Under the pieces are notes generated by a model. The model was given only the letters and a program-made list of their open reading frames with translations, was not told the DNA's origin and did not search any database. DNA of 64,000 nucleotides from Aphanothece saxicola GSE-SYN-MK-01-06B (lineage in GTDB: Bacteria > Cyanobacteriota > Cyanobacteriia > PCC-6307 > Cyanobiaceae). Location of the stretch: contig JAHHGT010000001.1 of the NCBI GenBank assembly GCA_019359745.1, positions 62,001 through 126,000 of the forward strand, in the 5' to 3' direction. A program made the position numbers and the translations under genes. The stretch's first letter is position 1. Each line of letters begins with the position of its first letter. Shown here in pieces: positions 49,534-59,700 of the stretch.

Positions 49534-51363
49534 TCAGCGCAGGGCTTCCTCCGGCCTCAGCCCGGTCTGCACACGCCACAGCGCGGCATAGGCCCCGTTC
49601 CTGGCCAGCAGGTCGTCGTGTTCGCCGCTCTCAACGATTCTCCCCCGTTCCATCACCACGATCCGGTCGGCGTGGCGGACGGTGCTCAAGCGGTGGGCGA
49701 TCACCAGGGTGGTGCGTGAGGCGGTGATGCGGTCGAGGGAGCGCTGGATCGCGGCTTCCGTTTCGTTGTCGACGGCGGCGGTGGCCTCATCCAGCACCAG
49801 GACAGGCGGATCCTTGAGAATCGCCCGGGCCAGGGCGATGCGTTGCCGTTGGCCACCGGACAGGCGCAGGCCCCGTTCCCCCACCAGGGTGTCGTAACCC
49901 AGGGGCAGCTCGTCGATGAACGCGGCCGCCTCGGCCAGGCCGGCGGCCCTTTCGATCGCCCCGCGGCTGGCTTGGAAGCTCCCGTAGGCGATGTTCTCGG
50001 CGACGCTGCCGTGGAAGAGAAACACCTCCTGGCTCACCAGACCGATGGCCCGGCGCAGGTCCTGCAGTTCCAGCTCCTCGATCGCCACGCCATCGAGCAG
50101 GACCCGGCCCGCCTGGATCGCATAGAGCCGCAGCAGCAGCTTGACGATGGTGCTCTTGCCGGAGCCGGTGGCCCCCACGATCCCCAGGGTGGAACCGGCG
50201 GGCACCTCCAGATCAAAGCCTTCCAGAAGCCTGTCGCGGCCGGCATAGGCGAAGTCGACGGCCTCGAAGCGGATGTGACCGCGGACGGCGGCGACAGGCA
50301 GCGGCCGGTGGCCGCTGGGGATGGCGATCGGGGTGTCCAGCAGATCCATCACCCGGTGAGTGGAGGCCATGGCGCGCTGGTAGTCGTCGAGCGTGCGGCC
50401 CAGGGTGGTGAGCGGCCAGAGCAGCCGCTGAGTGATGAAAACCAGAAACGAATAGGTGCCGATGGCGATGGCACCGCTCCAGGCCTGCAGACCGCCGATC
50501 ACGAGGATCGCGATGAAAGCAAACAGGATCGCGAACCGGATCAGGGGGATGAAGGCCGCCGACAGGCGGATGGCCTGGCCGTTGCTGGCGCGGTAGGCCT
50601 GGCTCTGGGCGACCAGCCGTTGCTTCTCCCACGCCTCCGCGGCGTAGCTCTTGATGGTGAGCATGCCGCCGAGGTTGTTGCTGAGGAGGCTGGCCAGATC
50701 ACCGGCCCGTTCGCGCACCTCCCGGTAGCGCGGTGCCAGGCGCCGCTGAAACCGCAGGGACCCCCAGAGGATCAGCGGAATCGGCAGGAAGGAGACGCCC
50801 GCCACCGTCGGGGACAGCACGAGCATGGTGCCGCCCACCGCCAGGACGGTGGTGACCAGTTGCAGGATCTCGTTGGCCCCCTGATCGAGGAAGCGCTCCA
50901 GCTGATTGATGTCGTCGTTGAGGACGGTGAGCAGACGACCGCTGCTGCCGGCTTCGAAGAAGCCCATCTCCAGGTGCTGGAGGTGGTCGTAGGCCTCGAC
51001 GCGCCATTCGTGCTGGACGGTCTGGGCCAGGCGACGCCACAGCAGGGCGTACAGGTACTCGAAGAGGGATTCGGCGCTCCAGATCAGGAACGAGAGCACC
51101 GCCAGCACGCCCAGCTGGCCGGGAACGGTGCTGAAGCCGAGTCCGGCCAGCCAGGAGGTGCGCTGTTGAACCACCACATCGACCGCGAGGCCGATGAGGA
51201 CGGGCGGGGCGAGGTCGAAGAGTTTGTTCAGGACCGAGCAGGTGGCCGCCAGCCGAACCAGCCTGCGGTGGGGCCTCAGGCTGGTCAGCAGACGCGAGAG
51301 TCCCGGTGCTGGGGTGGTCGGCGACCTGGCGGCATCAACGGCCATGGAGGCCGCCGGCGTCAC
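49534..51363 (-). CDS. ABC exporter, fused permease and ATPase
   Basis: The 609-residue half-transporter has six transmembrane helices in the N-terminal half and a C-terminal nucleotide-binding domain with Walker [10 protein letters not shown], signature [15 protein letters not shown], Walker [13 protein letters not shown] and the H-loop VIAHRLST. It works as a homodimer, exporting lipids, peptides or drugs in the MsbA/multidrug class. The GTG start overlaps the stop of the RNA-binding protein gene by 4 nt; an ATG at 51345 is also possible. Confidence 0.88.
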   Translation of the reverse strand: MTPAASMAVDAARSPTTPAPGLSRLLTSLRPHRRLVRLAATCSVLNKLFDLAPPVLIGLAVDVVVQQRTSWLAGLGFSTVPGQLGVLAVLSFLIWSAESLFEYLYALLWRRLAQTVQHEWRVEAYDHLQHLEMGFFEAGSSGRLLTVLNDDINQLERFLDQGANEILQLVTTVLAVGGTMLVLSPTVAGVSFLPIPLILWGSLRFQRRLAPRYREVRERAGDLASLLSNNLGGMLTIKSYAAEAWEKQRLVAQSQAYRASNGQAIRLSAAFIPLIRFAILFAFIAILVIGGLQAWSGAIAIGTYSFLVFITQRLLWPLTTLGRTLDDYQRAMASTHRVMDLLDTPIAIPSGHRPLPVAAVRGHIRFEAVDFAYAGRDRLLEGFDLEVPAGSTLGIVGATGSGKSTIVKLLLRLYAIQAGRVLLDGVAIEELELQDLRRAIGLVSQEVFLFHGSVAENIAYGSFQASRGAIERAAGLAEAAAFIDELPLGYDTLVGERGLRLSGGQRQRIALARAILKDPPVLVLDEATAAVDNETEAAIQRSLDRITASRTTLVIAHRLSTVRHADRIVVMERGRIVESGEHDDLLARNGAYAALWRVQTGLRPEEALR

Positions 51364-51773
51364 CAGCGATTGCCACCGCCACCGCCCCCACCCCCGTAGC
51401 CGCCACCACCACCACCGCCGTAGCCGCCGCCCCCACCGGAGCGACCACCGCCGCCACCGCCGGGGCGACCACCGCCGCCGCCGTAGCCACCGCCACCGGA
51501 GCGGCCGCCGCCACCGCCCCCACCACCGCCTTCACGGGGTGTGGCCTTGTTGACACGGATCATGCGACCCATCCATTCGACGTCCTGAAGGTCGTCGATG
51601 GCCTTCTGCTCGGAGGCATCGTCGGCCAGTTCGATGAAGGCGAAGCCGCGCTTGCGACCCGTTTCCCGGTCGAGGGGAAGGCTGCACTGACGGACCTCGC
51701 CGTACTGGCCGAAGAGATCGAGAAGGTCCTCGCGTTCAGCCTGGAACGAGAGGTTGCCGACGTAGATGGTCAT
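51360..51773 (-). CDS. rbp: glycine-rich RRM RNA-binding protein
   Basis: The 137-residue cyanobacterial RNA-binding protein has one RRM with RNP2 (IYVGNL, residues 3-8) and RNP1 (RGFAFIEL, about 42-49), and a long Gly-rich tail with Ser, Tyr and Arg interspersed from about residue 83. Such proteins are typically cold-induced in cyanobacteria and resemble plant Gly-rich RRM proteins. Its stop overlaps the ABC transporter start, an unusual operon partner. Confidence 0.9.
   Translation of the reverse strand: MTIYVGNLSFQAEREDLLDLFGQYGEVRQCSLPLDRETGRKRGFAFIELADDASEQKAIDDLQDVEWMGRMIRVNKATPREGGGGGGGGGRSGGGGYGGGGGRPGGGGGGRSGGGGGYGGGGGGGYGGGGGGGGNRW
51366..51531 (-). repeat. low-complexity Gly-codon tract
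   Basis: The end of the RRM gene is a degenerate GGC/GGT/GGA repeat (read as ccgccaccg on the plus strand). It is prone to slippage, so tail length may vary between strains and assemblies. Confidence 0.7.
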
Positions 51774-52059
51774 TCAATGAAAAAGCTGGAACGGATTCCT
51801 CCGGTGTCGGGAATCCCAGGGAAAGCAGGCGGTCGGCGCGGAGCGCAGAGCAGACCCAGGAATGGGGAGCTGATCTGTTGGGCCTGAGCCGTCGGTGCGT
51901 GCCGAAGGGAGCCAGAGCGGCATGGAACTGCCGGAAGCCTACAACCGAGCCCTTTGGCTCTATGGAGAAGTTTGAAGCGGAAGCGAAGCAATTCCGGAAG
52001 TTTCCCCGTCACCCCACCAGGACGCTCCATTGTCAGCAAACCCTGATCAAGCTGATCCC
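51774..52059. other. divergent intergenic region with probable rbp 5' leader
   Basis: This stretch of 286 nt lies between rbp and the divergent 67-residue protein. It is moderately AT-richer than its flanks, as expected for a cold-regulated leader. No gene is supported; open frames on both strands lack start sites or domains. Confidence 0.4.
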
Positions 52060-52263
52060 ATGAAAACCGCCCCCGTTCCCTGGAGCCTCACCTGGCGTGA
52101 GGATGGCGAGCTCGGAACCCAGGATCTCTTCGACCTGCTCCAGGTCCTCGTAGCCAACGAAAGTCACGAGGTCCAGATGTCCCTGATCACCGCCGTGGAG
52201 CAGCTGACGGTGAGCGACTTCCAGGTGACGGCCTGCGAGGAGGTGACCCGGATGTGTGCCTGA
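52060..52263 (+). CDS. small conserved hypothetical protein
   Basis: The 67-residue soluble acidic protein (SLTWREDGELGTQDLFDLLQ...VQMSLITAVEQLTVSDFQV) has one Cys pair near the C-terminus. A TTG at 52030 would add 10 residues; ATG 52060 is preferred. The family is not recognised. It converges with a secreted protein gene. Confidence 0.55.
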   Translation: MKTAPVPWSLTWREDGELGTQDLFDLLQVLVANESHEVQMSLITAVEQLTVSDFQVTACEEVTRMCA

Positions 52264-52274
52264 GGGCCCCTGAA

Positions 52275-52598
52275 TCAGATGGGGTACCGCTTCGAGGTGG
52301 CGTCCTTGCAGCTGCTGCGGGCCGAGGCGATGCTGCTGCCGCTCGTGATGCGATCCGCCACACAGCTGCAGGCGTAGTTGGCCATCCCGTCGGGGGCCTT
52401 CTTGCCGGACTGGGCCAGCTCCGTTTCGAAAGCGGACAGGCAGATCGAGCGCACCACCTCGACGATGGGGCCGGAAGCCGCCAGAGCCGGCCCCCCCGTC
52501 GGCCCGAAGGCCGCCAGGGCCACCAGGCTGAGGCTCAGCCAGGCAGGACCTGGCAGAGCGCGGGGGGAACGCGAACGGGGCCGCTGCTGGGAAGGCAT
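52275..52598 (-). CDS. secreted Cys-containing protein, unknown function
   Basis: The 107-residue protein has a signal peptide (LSLSLVALAAFGPTGGPALA) and a small mature domain with four Cys (SICLSAFET, YACSCVADRI, SCKDATSKRYPI), probably forming disulfides. It is a plausible periplasmic protein. No named family is known to me. Confidence 0.62.
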   Translation of the reverse strand: MPSQQRPRSRSPRALPGPAWLSLSLVALAAFGPTGGPALAASGPIVEVVRSICLSAFETELAQSGKKAPDGMANYACSCVADRITSGSSIASARSSCKDATSKRYPI

Positions 52599-52633
52599 GG
52601 TGAGTTGGCGTGGTGAACGCCGGCGGAGGGGAA

Positions 52634-54538
52634 TCAGGAGCCCAGTCGGGAAATCTGAAGTTCCTTGTTCATCACCCGCAGGCGACGAAGGTCTGCGAAG
52701 ACGTCGTCAGGCATGCCCTTGGGCAGGTCGACGGTGCTGTGGGCATCGAAAATGCGGATCTTTCCGATCGAACGACCGGCGAGGCCGGATTCGTTGGCGA
52801 TGGCACCCACAATGTTCCCGGGCTTGACCCGATCGCGCCAGCCCACTTCGATGCGGAACCGCTCCATATTGTCCTCAGGGCCGTCCTCGCCGCGTTCCTG
52901 GCTGCGGTCGTTGAAGGGGCGGCGATCCCCGCCCCGTTCCCTGTCGCCACGCTCGCGATCGCGCTCCCTGGTGGGGGCACCGGGACGGGACTGACCCCAG
53001 CGCTCCTCACCCTGGAGCAGCAGGGGTTTGCCGCCCAGCCCCAGTTCCAGGGCGGCGAGGGCCAGCTGGTCGGGGCTGCAGGATTGCTCCTGGGCCACCC
53101 GTTGCAGGATTTCGGCCAGCAGGGCCCGCTCCTCGGGGTTGCAGACCGGCTGCTGCAGGGCCGTGGTCAGCTTCTGGCGCAGGCGATCGAGGCGGTGCTG
53201 GTTGATGCTGGCATTGCCGGGCACCTCCATGGCTTCGATCGGCTGGTTCACGGCGCGTTCGAGACCCCCCAGGAAGCGTCGCTCCCGCGGCGTCAGGAAC
53301 AGGATGGCCTCACCGCTGCGTCCGGCCCGACCGGTCCGGCCGATGCGGTGCACGTAGGCCTCGCCGTCAAAGGGGATGTCGTAGTTGATGACCAGGCCGA
53401 TGCGGTCGACGTCCAGGCCCCTGGCCGCCACGTCGGTGGCCACCAGCACGTTGACGCGGCCATCGCGCAGACGCTCGATCGTGCGCTCCCGCTGGGTCTG
53501 GGGAACGTCGCCGTTGAGCACCGCCACGTCGTAGCCGTGCTGCTCCAGGGACTCGGCCACCGTGAGGGTGATGGCCTTGGTGCGGGCGAAGATGATCACC
53601 CCTTCGCTGCCTTCGGCTTCGAGCACCCGCTCAAGGGCCTCCAGCTTCTGGGGCCCGTTCACAACGAGGTGACGTTGGCGGATGCGGCGGCCGTCGGCGG
53701 CCTTCTGGCGAATGGTGACCTCGGCCGGGTCCTTGAGATAGTTCTGGGAGATGCGGCGGATCTCCGAGGGCATGGTGGCGGAGAACAGCACCACCTGACG
53801 CTCGGCCGGCAGCTGCTCGAGCACCCATTTGACGTCGTCGATGAAGCCCATGCGGAGCATCTCATCGGCCTCATCCAGCACCAGGCTGCGCAGACCGGAA
53901 AGGTCGAGGGTGCCCTGGCGCATGTGATCCATCACCCGACCGGGGGTACCCACGACGATCTGCACACCCCGGCGCAGATGTTGGATCTGGTCGCGAAAAT
54001 CGGCGCCGCCGTAGATCGGCAGGACCTTGACGCCCTTCATGCAGGCCGCATAGCTGTTGAAGGCCTCGGCCACCTGCATCGCCAGTTCGCGGGTGGGGGT
54101 CAGCACCAGCACCTGGGGGGTGCGTTGGCCGGCATCAAGGCGCTCCAGCAGGGGCAGGCCGAAGGCCGCTGTTTTGCCGGTACCGGTCTGGGCCTGGCCC
54201 ACCAGGTCGCGGCCGAGCATCAGCTCGGGAATGGCGGCTTTCTGGATCGGGGAGGGTTCCTCGAAGCCGATGGCCGCCAGGCCGTCAAGGAGTTCACGGC
54301 GCAGGCCGAACGCGGCGAAGGCGCTGACGGGGACGGAGGTTTCCACCTCGGGGAGGGCGATCTCCAGCTCCGTTTCCGGGCCTGAGGAGGCCATGGAATC
54401 GGGAATGGAGATGGTCAGGTCGTCCTCCTTGGGAGCCACGACGGACGAGAGGACAGTGTCCTCGCAAGGCTGCTGCTCAATGGCCGCCTGGGAATCAGCG
54501 GCACCGATGAGGGTGCTGCCGTCAATGATCTGGGTCAC
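52634..54538 (-). CDS. deaD: DEAD-box RNA helicase (DeaD/CsdA-like)
   Basis: The 634-residue ATP-dependent RNA helicase remodels structured RNA, often during cold stress. It contains the Q motif (GFEEPSPIQ), Walker A AQTGTGKT, PTRELA, DEAD in VLDEADEML, SAT in LFSATMP, and HRIGRTGRAGR. A C-terminal RNA-binding domain (RFRIEVGWRDRVKPGNIVGA) follows an Arg/Asp/Gly-rich spacer. It uses a GTG start at 54538. Its presence with the cold-type rbp nearby suggests a shared stress role. Confidence 0.93.
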   Translation of the reverse strand: MTQIIDGSTLIGAADSQAAIEQQPCEDTVLSSVVAPKEDDLTISIPDSMASSGPETELEIALPEVETSVPVSAFAAFGLRRELLDGLAAIGFEEPSPIQKAAIPELMLGRDLVGQAQTGTGKTAAFGLPLLERLDAGQRTPQVLVLTPTRELAMQVAEAFNSYAACMKGVKVLPIYGGADFRDQIQHLRRGVQIVVGTPGRVMDHMRQGTLDLSGLRSLVLDEADEMLRMGFIDDVKWVLEQLPAERQVVLFSATMPSEIRRISQNYLKDPAEVTIRQKAADGRRIRQRHLVVNGPQKLEALERVLEAEGSEGVIIFARTKAITLTVAESLEQHGYDVAVLNGDVPQTQRERTIERLRDGRVNVLVATDVAARGLDVDRIGLVINYDIPFDGEAYVHRIGRTGRAGRSGEAILFLTPRERRFLGGLERAVNQPIEAMEVPGNASINQHRLDRLRQKLTTALQQPVCNPEERALLAEILQRVAQEQSCSPDQLALAALELGLGGKPLLLQGEERWGQSRPGAPTRERDRERGDRERGGDRRPFNDRSQERGEDGPEDNMERFRIEVGWRDRVKPGNIVGAIANESGLAGRSIGKIRIFDAHSTVDLPKGMPDDVFADLRRLRVMNKELQISRLGS

Positions 54539-54628
54539 GGAATGCTGAAGCCTGGTGAGTCCTTCAACGCAGGCCGGCAGTGGACCGTGGGAAATGGGTG
54601 CTCTGCACCCGGGCTGCCTTGCCCTTGC

Positions 54629-55003
54629 TCAAAGGTTGAAATGAGACTTTACCACCCTGCCGTAGTCATCGCTGAAACGTTCGATGTCATCCTCCCGCAG
54701 CTCCGTGCCCAGCTGCACTTCGATGATTTCCAGGTCGGAGGCGGCCGCCGCCGCCGCCCGATGGACACCACCGCAGGGAACGAACAAAGTCGCGCCAGGG
54801 ACCGCGACGATGCCATGGCCATCGCACTCCATCTCACCGGCTCCGCTCACCACCACCCAGTGCTCGCTTCGGTGCCGGTGGCGCTGGAGGCTGATGCGTT
54901 GATCCGCCGTGATCAGGATCCGCTTGACGAGATAGCCGGGGCCCGTCGCCAGGGTTTCGAACCATCCCCAGGGACGGTGGACGCGCGCCGTGCCGATGGC
55001 CAT
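54629..55003 (-). CDS. phosphomannose isomerase type II-like cupin
   Basis: The 124-residue single-domain cupin matches the C-terminal cupin of mannose-6-phosphate isomerase/GDP-mannose pyrophosphorylase: HRPWGWFETLATGPGYLVKR, LQRHRHRSEHWVVVSG (metal-binding His cluster) and LFVPCGGVHRA. It probably isomerises mannose-6-phosphate and fructose-6-phosphate. ATG 55003 starts the domain; a TTG at 55075 would add 24 residues. Confidence 0.82.
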   Translation of the reverse strand: MAIGTARVHRPWGWFETLATGPGYLVKRILITADQRISLQRHRHRSEHWVVVSGAGEMECDGHGIVAVPGATLFVPCGGVHRAAAAAASDLEIIEVQLGTELREDDIERFSDDYGRVVKSHFNL

Positions 55004-55126
55004 CAATGTGCGACCCGCATCCAAACCCTGCCAACGGGATGAAGTATCGATCCGGAAGGTGGTATCCCCTTGCAACGGTTCACGTTTCGCTGAGCCAGCC
55101 CCCTAGGTGCCATCCAGGCGGAACGC

Positions 55127-56749
55127 TCAGGCCAGTTCGGCATCGGTGAACAGCAGGGCGCCCTGCCTGGCCCGGGTCAGGGCGGTGTAGAGCAGGCGGC
55201 CATCCTGGGACCCGCCGCTGGGCAGCAGCACGATCACCTCCTCGGCTTCGCTGCCCTGGGCCTTGTGCACCGTCAGGGCCAGGGCGGGCTCGGCCGACCC
55301 AGCGAGCTGGCCGGGATGGATCCAGGTCAGCTCCCCGCTCCCGTCGCCGAACAGCAGCCGCGCCGACGGCCCCGGACCGCCCACGAGCAACCCCACATCT
55401 CCGTTGGCCAGGTTGAGTTCCGGCAGGTTGCGGCGGCAGAGCACGGGGGTGCCCGGCGGCAGATCCTGCAGGTCGCCGTCCAGCCGCCCCCCCAGCATGG
55501 TTCGGTGGATGGCCTCCAGCCCCCAGCGTCCCTGGCGCTGGGGGGCCATCACCAGCAACCGGTCGCGGGCGGAGAGCAGCTCGCGGCAGCCTTGCTCGGT
55601 TCCTGGCCGGCAGCGTGCTGCCTGCTCCGCCAGGGAGGCCTGGTGGCGTCGCAGCCGTTCCAGCAGCTCCGGCGGCAGGGTCCGGGGAGAGCAGGGACGC
55701 CACTGCAGGTTGTCGGTGGGCGCCAGCGCCTGCAGCAGCGGCAGGATGGAGGCGAGTGGGTCGGTGTCGCTGGCGCCGCTGGTCAGGCCCTGGCCCTGGC
55801 GCAGGGCGCTGGCCACCGTGGCGATGGCCCCGGCGTTGCGGTAGGTGGTGGTCAGGGTGATGGCAGCGTCCCCGAGCTGCAGGCGGCGGTCGGGCCCTTG
55901 CAGCTCCTGGAGCACGGCCCCCGGCGCGATCGGCGGCAGCTGGCCCGGGTCGCCCACCAGCACCAACCGACAGCGGGTGGGCAGGGCCTCCAGCAGGGCG
56001 GCCATCAGGCCCAGGTCCAGCATCGACACCTCATCCACCACCAGCAGGTCGAGGTCGAGGGGGCGGCCGCGGTGGCGGCCGAAGCGGTCGCCACGGCTCT
56101 CCAGCAGCCGGTGCAGGGTTGTGCAGGGGAGGGTGCCGCCTGTGGCGGCCCGCAGGCGGCCCGCCGCCTTACCGGTGGGTGCCGCCAGGTGGAGGCGGCC
56201 GCCGGGCTCCACGGCCCGGTGGGCCGCGATCATGGCGGCCACCGTGCTGGTCTTGCCGGTCCCGGGACCCCCCTCCAGCAGCACCAGCCCGTGGCTCAGC
56301 ACCGCGGCCACCGCCTGCCGCTGGCGGCCATCGAGGCCCACCATCATGGAGAGGGTCTCGATGGCCGCTGACCCGCTGGTGGCCAGTGGTTCCAGCGAGT
56401 CCACACGGGCGATCAGGGCCTCGATCACCTCCTGCCGCTGCCGCAGCCAGCGGCGCCACTGCAGTCGCCCGTCCTCCAGGGCCAGGGGGCCGTCCGGATC
56501 CCGGCAGAGCGGACTGTTCGCCAGGGCACCACGGTGCCCCTCGGGCCAGGACACCGCGCTCACGTCAGCCGGTGCCGGTCCGTTCAGATCCAGCTCCAGG
56601 TCCCCCCGCGCCAGGGCCGCGGTGAGGGCGATGATCAACTCGCCCACCAGCGGATCGCAGGCCTTTCCGTACAGACGTGGCAGGGCTTCGGCCAGGCTGG
56701 GGCCGAGGGCCGCCACCCAGGGCTGGGGGCTGTGGCCGGGGTCCCTCAT
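55127..56749 (-). CDS. recD: exodeoxyribonuclease V alpha subunit RecD
   Basis: The 540-residue SF1 helicase subunit of RecBCD moves 5' to 3' on DNA ends for double-strand-break repair. Visible motifs are Walker A GGPGTGKTST, LLVVDEVSMLDLGLMAALL, VLVGDPGQLPPIAPG, the TTTYRN block, and the C-terminal ALTVHKAQGSEAEEV and LYTALTRARQGALLF. The start overlaps recB's stop by 4 nt. The family's N-terminal domain is short. Confidence 0.9.
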   Translation of the reverse strand: MRDPGHSPQPWVAALGPSLAEALPRLYGKACDPLVGELIIALTAALARGDLELDLNGPAPADVSAVSWPEGHRGALANSPLCRDPDGPLALEDGRLQWRRWLRQRQEVIEALIARVDSLEPLATSGSAAIETLSMMVGLDGRQRQAVAAVLSHGLVLLEGGPGTGKTSTVAAMIAAHRAVEPGGRLHLAAPTGKAAGRLRAATGGTLPCTTLHRLLESRGDRFGRHRGRPLDLDLLVVDEVSMLDLGLMAALLEALPTRCRLVLVGDPGQLPPIAPGAVLQELQGPDRRLQLGDAAITLTTTYRNAGAIATVASALRQGQGLTSGASDTDPLASILPLLQALAPTDNLQWRPCSPRTLPPELLERLRRHQASLAEQAARCRPGTEQGCRELLSARDRLLVMAPQRQGRWGLEAIHRTMLGGRLDGDLQDLPPGTPVLCRRNLPELNLANGDVGLLVGGPGPSARLLFGDGSGELTWIHPGQLAGSAEPALALTVHKAQGSEAEEVIVLLPSGGSQDGRLLYTALTRARQGALLFTDAELA

Positions 56750-59700
56750 CGCGACCCCGCTCCGATGCCGGCCGCCGCGTGGCCGCCCAGGGCGCCATCG
56801 AGGGCGAGGACCCGGGCCAGGGGGGGCCGTTCCACGAACAGGCCCGGCACCGCTCCGGGCAGCGCCTGCCTTCCCGCTTCTCCGGGGGCGCCGCGCAGGA
56901 AGACGTAGGCGTAGCCGCCCAGATGGCGCTCCGGCGCGTAGCCGGGCAGGCGCCAGCCCAGATAGCGGTGCAGGGCCACCAGATACAGGTGGGCCTGCAG
57001 GGGGTAGTGGCTGTGGGCCATCAGGGCGGCCATCGCCTCCTGGCCGTAGTGGCGGGGGCCGCAGGCCAGGGGCCTGCCCTCGCTGTCCCGCCGGCCCAGC
57101 CAGTTGCTCTTCCAGTCGGCCACCCACCAGCGCTCCTGTCCGTCGGCCCCGGTGGCGGTGAAGATCAGGTCGATTGAACCGGTGAGGAAGCCGCGGCTGG
57201 CCACCGGCAGGGCCGCGACGCTGGCGGCATAGGCGGCCCCGAAAGCGCCGCCGGGATGGTCGGCGAAGGCCGCCGCCAGGGCGGCGGCCCGCGCGAAGCC
57301 AAGGGTGAGATCAAAGTTCATCTCGTTCAACCGTCGCTCCGGCCCCAGGTCGGCCACCCGCAGGGACCCCAGCTCGGCGCCGAAGGGGGTGAGGCGCACC
57401 TGCTCCAGTCCCTGCAGCAGCGGCTCCAGGGGGTCCGCCTCCAGGCCGGCCCGGCGCAGCTCCCGCTCCACCAGCTCCCTGTTGGCCGCCGCATCGGTGG
57501 GATGGCGATAGTCCAGCTGCTCCAGCATCCGATGCAGGCAGTCGCCGGCGGCCGCACCCCGGGCGAAACCGGCCAGGGGGCCCTGCTCGGGCCACAGGCC
57601 GTCCCCTTCCTCCGGGGCCTCCTCCGCGGGGCTGGGATCACTGGTGTCACGGCCTTCGTCGAGGGCCGCCACTGACACAGGGGCTCTGTGGGCAGCGCGG
57701 GTCCAGGCGGTGTAGCTGCTGCGGCCCCAGGCCGTGTCCAGATGGCGCAGGGGGACAGGGCCGCAACCCAGGGCGGCGATCGCCTCCGGGGGCTGGGGCC
57801 GTTGGCGACGGCTGGGCCGCTGCGGGGGGGGGTGGCGCAGTTCCAGGTCCAGCGACCGCTGGTCGATCTCCTGGAGCAGCCGCGCCTGCCAGTCGTCGTC
57901 GCCCAGGGCCGCGACGGAGGCCTCATCATCGGGGTCGGGCAGGGGCTCGCCGGGAAACAGCCAGGGGAACAGGGGGTTGGCCTGCTGCCCCTTCGCCGGC
58001 GCCCAGGCCAGCACCAGCAGGTGCTGGGCGCGGGTGACGGCCACGTAGGCCAGCCGCTCCCGCTCGGCCCGTTCGGCCTGCCGCTGCTGGCGGAGCGCTT
58101 GCCATCCCTGGCCCCAGGAGGGACGCAGGTGGAGGTCGAGGTGGGACTCGGCGCTGCCGGGCGGTTGCCAGCGGATCCCTGGCCGGTGCCGGCCGGTCGA
58201 TCCGGTGCCGGCCGCCTCCCAGAGATAGGGGCAGACCACCACGGGAAACTCCAGACCCTTGCTGCGGTGCACCGTGATCACCGTGACCGCCTCGTCCACT
58301 TTGTCGCTGTGGGCCTGGTGGGAGTCCGGGATCGTTCCGGAGGCCCGGCTCGGGTCCAGCCGCAGCCGCCGCAGCCAGTCGGCGGCGGCCACCAGGGCGA
58401 GGTGCTCCACGTGCAGCCGTTCCTGCAGCAGTTCGGCCACCTGCTGCAGATCCGCCAGCAGGCGGCCGCCTGCACTCAGCCGGGCCAGACCTTCGCCGTC
58501 CACCAGCTGGGAGAGCACCCCGAGCGGTCCCTGATCGGGCAGATTCCTGGCCAGGGCCTGAAGCCGCCCGGCCAGCTCACTCCATTCGCCCGGCTCGGCG
58601 GCGGCGATCCGCTCGGCCGACCAGGCAAGCAGGGGAGAGGCAGCCAGCAGCCGCAGGCGGTTGGGATCGGCCGGATCGGCGAGGGCATCGAGCAGCCGCT
58701 GCAGGGCGGTCGCCGCCGGGCTGGCGAACACATCGGCCTTGCTCACCAGTCGGCTGGCGATCCCCTGGCGCTCCAGGGCACTGCGCTGCTGCTCCGCCTG
58801 GTGGTGGTTGTGGACCAGCAGGGCGATGTCGCCGGCACGCAGGGGGCGGGGGGGCTGGCCGTCGCCCGCCACCAGGGCGGGGGCCTCCTCCAGCAGCTCC
58901 GCGATGGCGCCGGCCACCAGGTCGGGCAGCCGGCTCTCCAGCGCACTCCTGCTGGGCAGGGGGACCTCGGCTGTCCGCTCAAGGCCAAGCCAGAGCAGGC
59001 GCACCGGGGCCAGGCCGTTGGGGCCCCGGCGCCGGGATCGGGCCTGCACCGCCGGCACCGGCAGGAGGGACCGGGGCAGGCCCGCCGGGGCCATCAGCCT
59101 GTTCAAGGTGTCGATCAGCGGCGGCGCGGAGCGCCGGTTCTCCTGCAGGGCGAGCACCCGCGCGGCGCTGCACCGGGCCCGCCGGTAGGTGTCCAGGTCG
59201 CCGCCCCGGAAGCGGTAGATGGCCTGCTTCGGATCGCCCACCATCACAAGCAGGTGGGCGTCATCGGCGAAGGCCAGCCGCAGGATCCGCCATTGGACGG
59301 GGTCGGTGTCCTGAAACTCGTCGATCAGGGCGGCCCGGTACCGCTCCCCCACCGCCCGCAGCAGGGGCGTGGGAGCCGTGGCCTCGGGGCCCGGGTCAAG
59401 GCCCTCGAGCAACTGCGCAAAGCCGATGCTGCCACTGCGCGCCCGACGCCGAGCCAGCTCGGCCCGTCCCCAGTGGCAGGCGTGCAGCAGCACCGCTTCG
59501 GCCGGACCCTCCCGCAGGGCGGCCACCGCCTCCAGCAGGTCCGGGCAGGGCAGTCGGATGTCCCGCTCAGGGCCTTCCACCGACCGGGCCACCCGGCAGA
59601 ACGTTTCGGGGTGGAAGTAACTCCCCAGCTCCTTCTCGGCACGGACGGCGGCGTAACTGCCGCTGGCGTCCTGGCCAGCGAGCCAGGCCTCGACCCGCCC

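Noticed and set aside
51366-51531. Regular GGC-like triplet pattern considered as a CRISPR or tandem DNA repeat
   Set aside because: It is the coding sequence of the Gly-rich tail of an RRM protein; no spacers and no conserved repeat unit.
52610-54385. Plus-strand open frame of about 590 codons opposite the DEAD-box gene
   Set aside because: It mirrors the helicase coding bias; translated text has no recognisable motifs.
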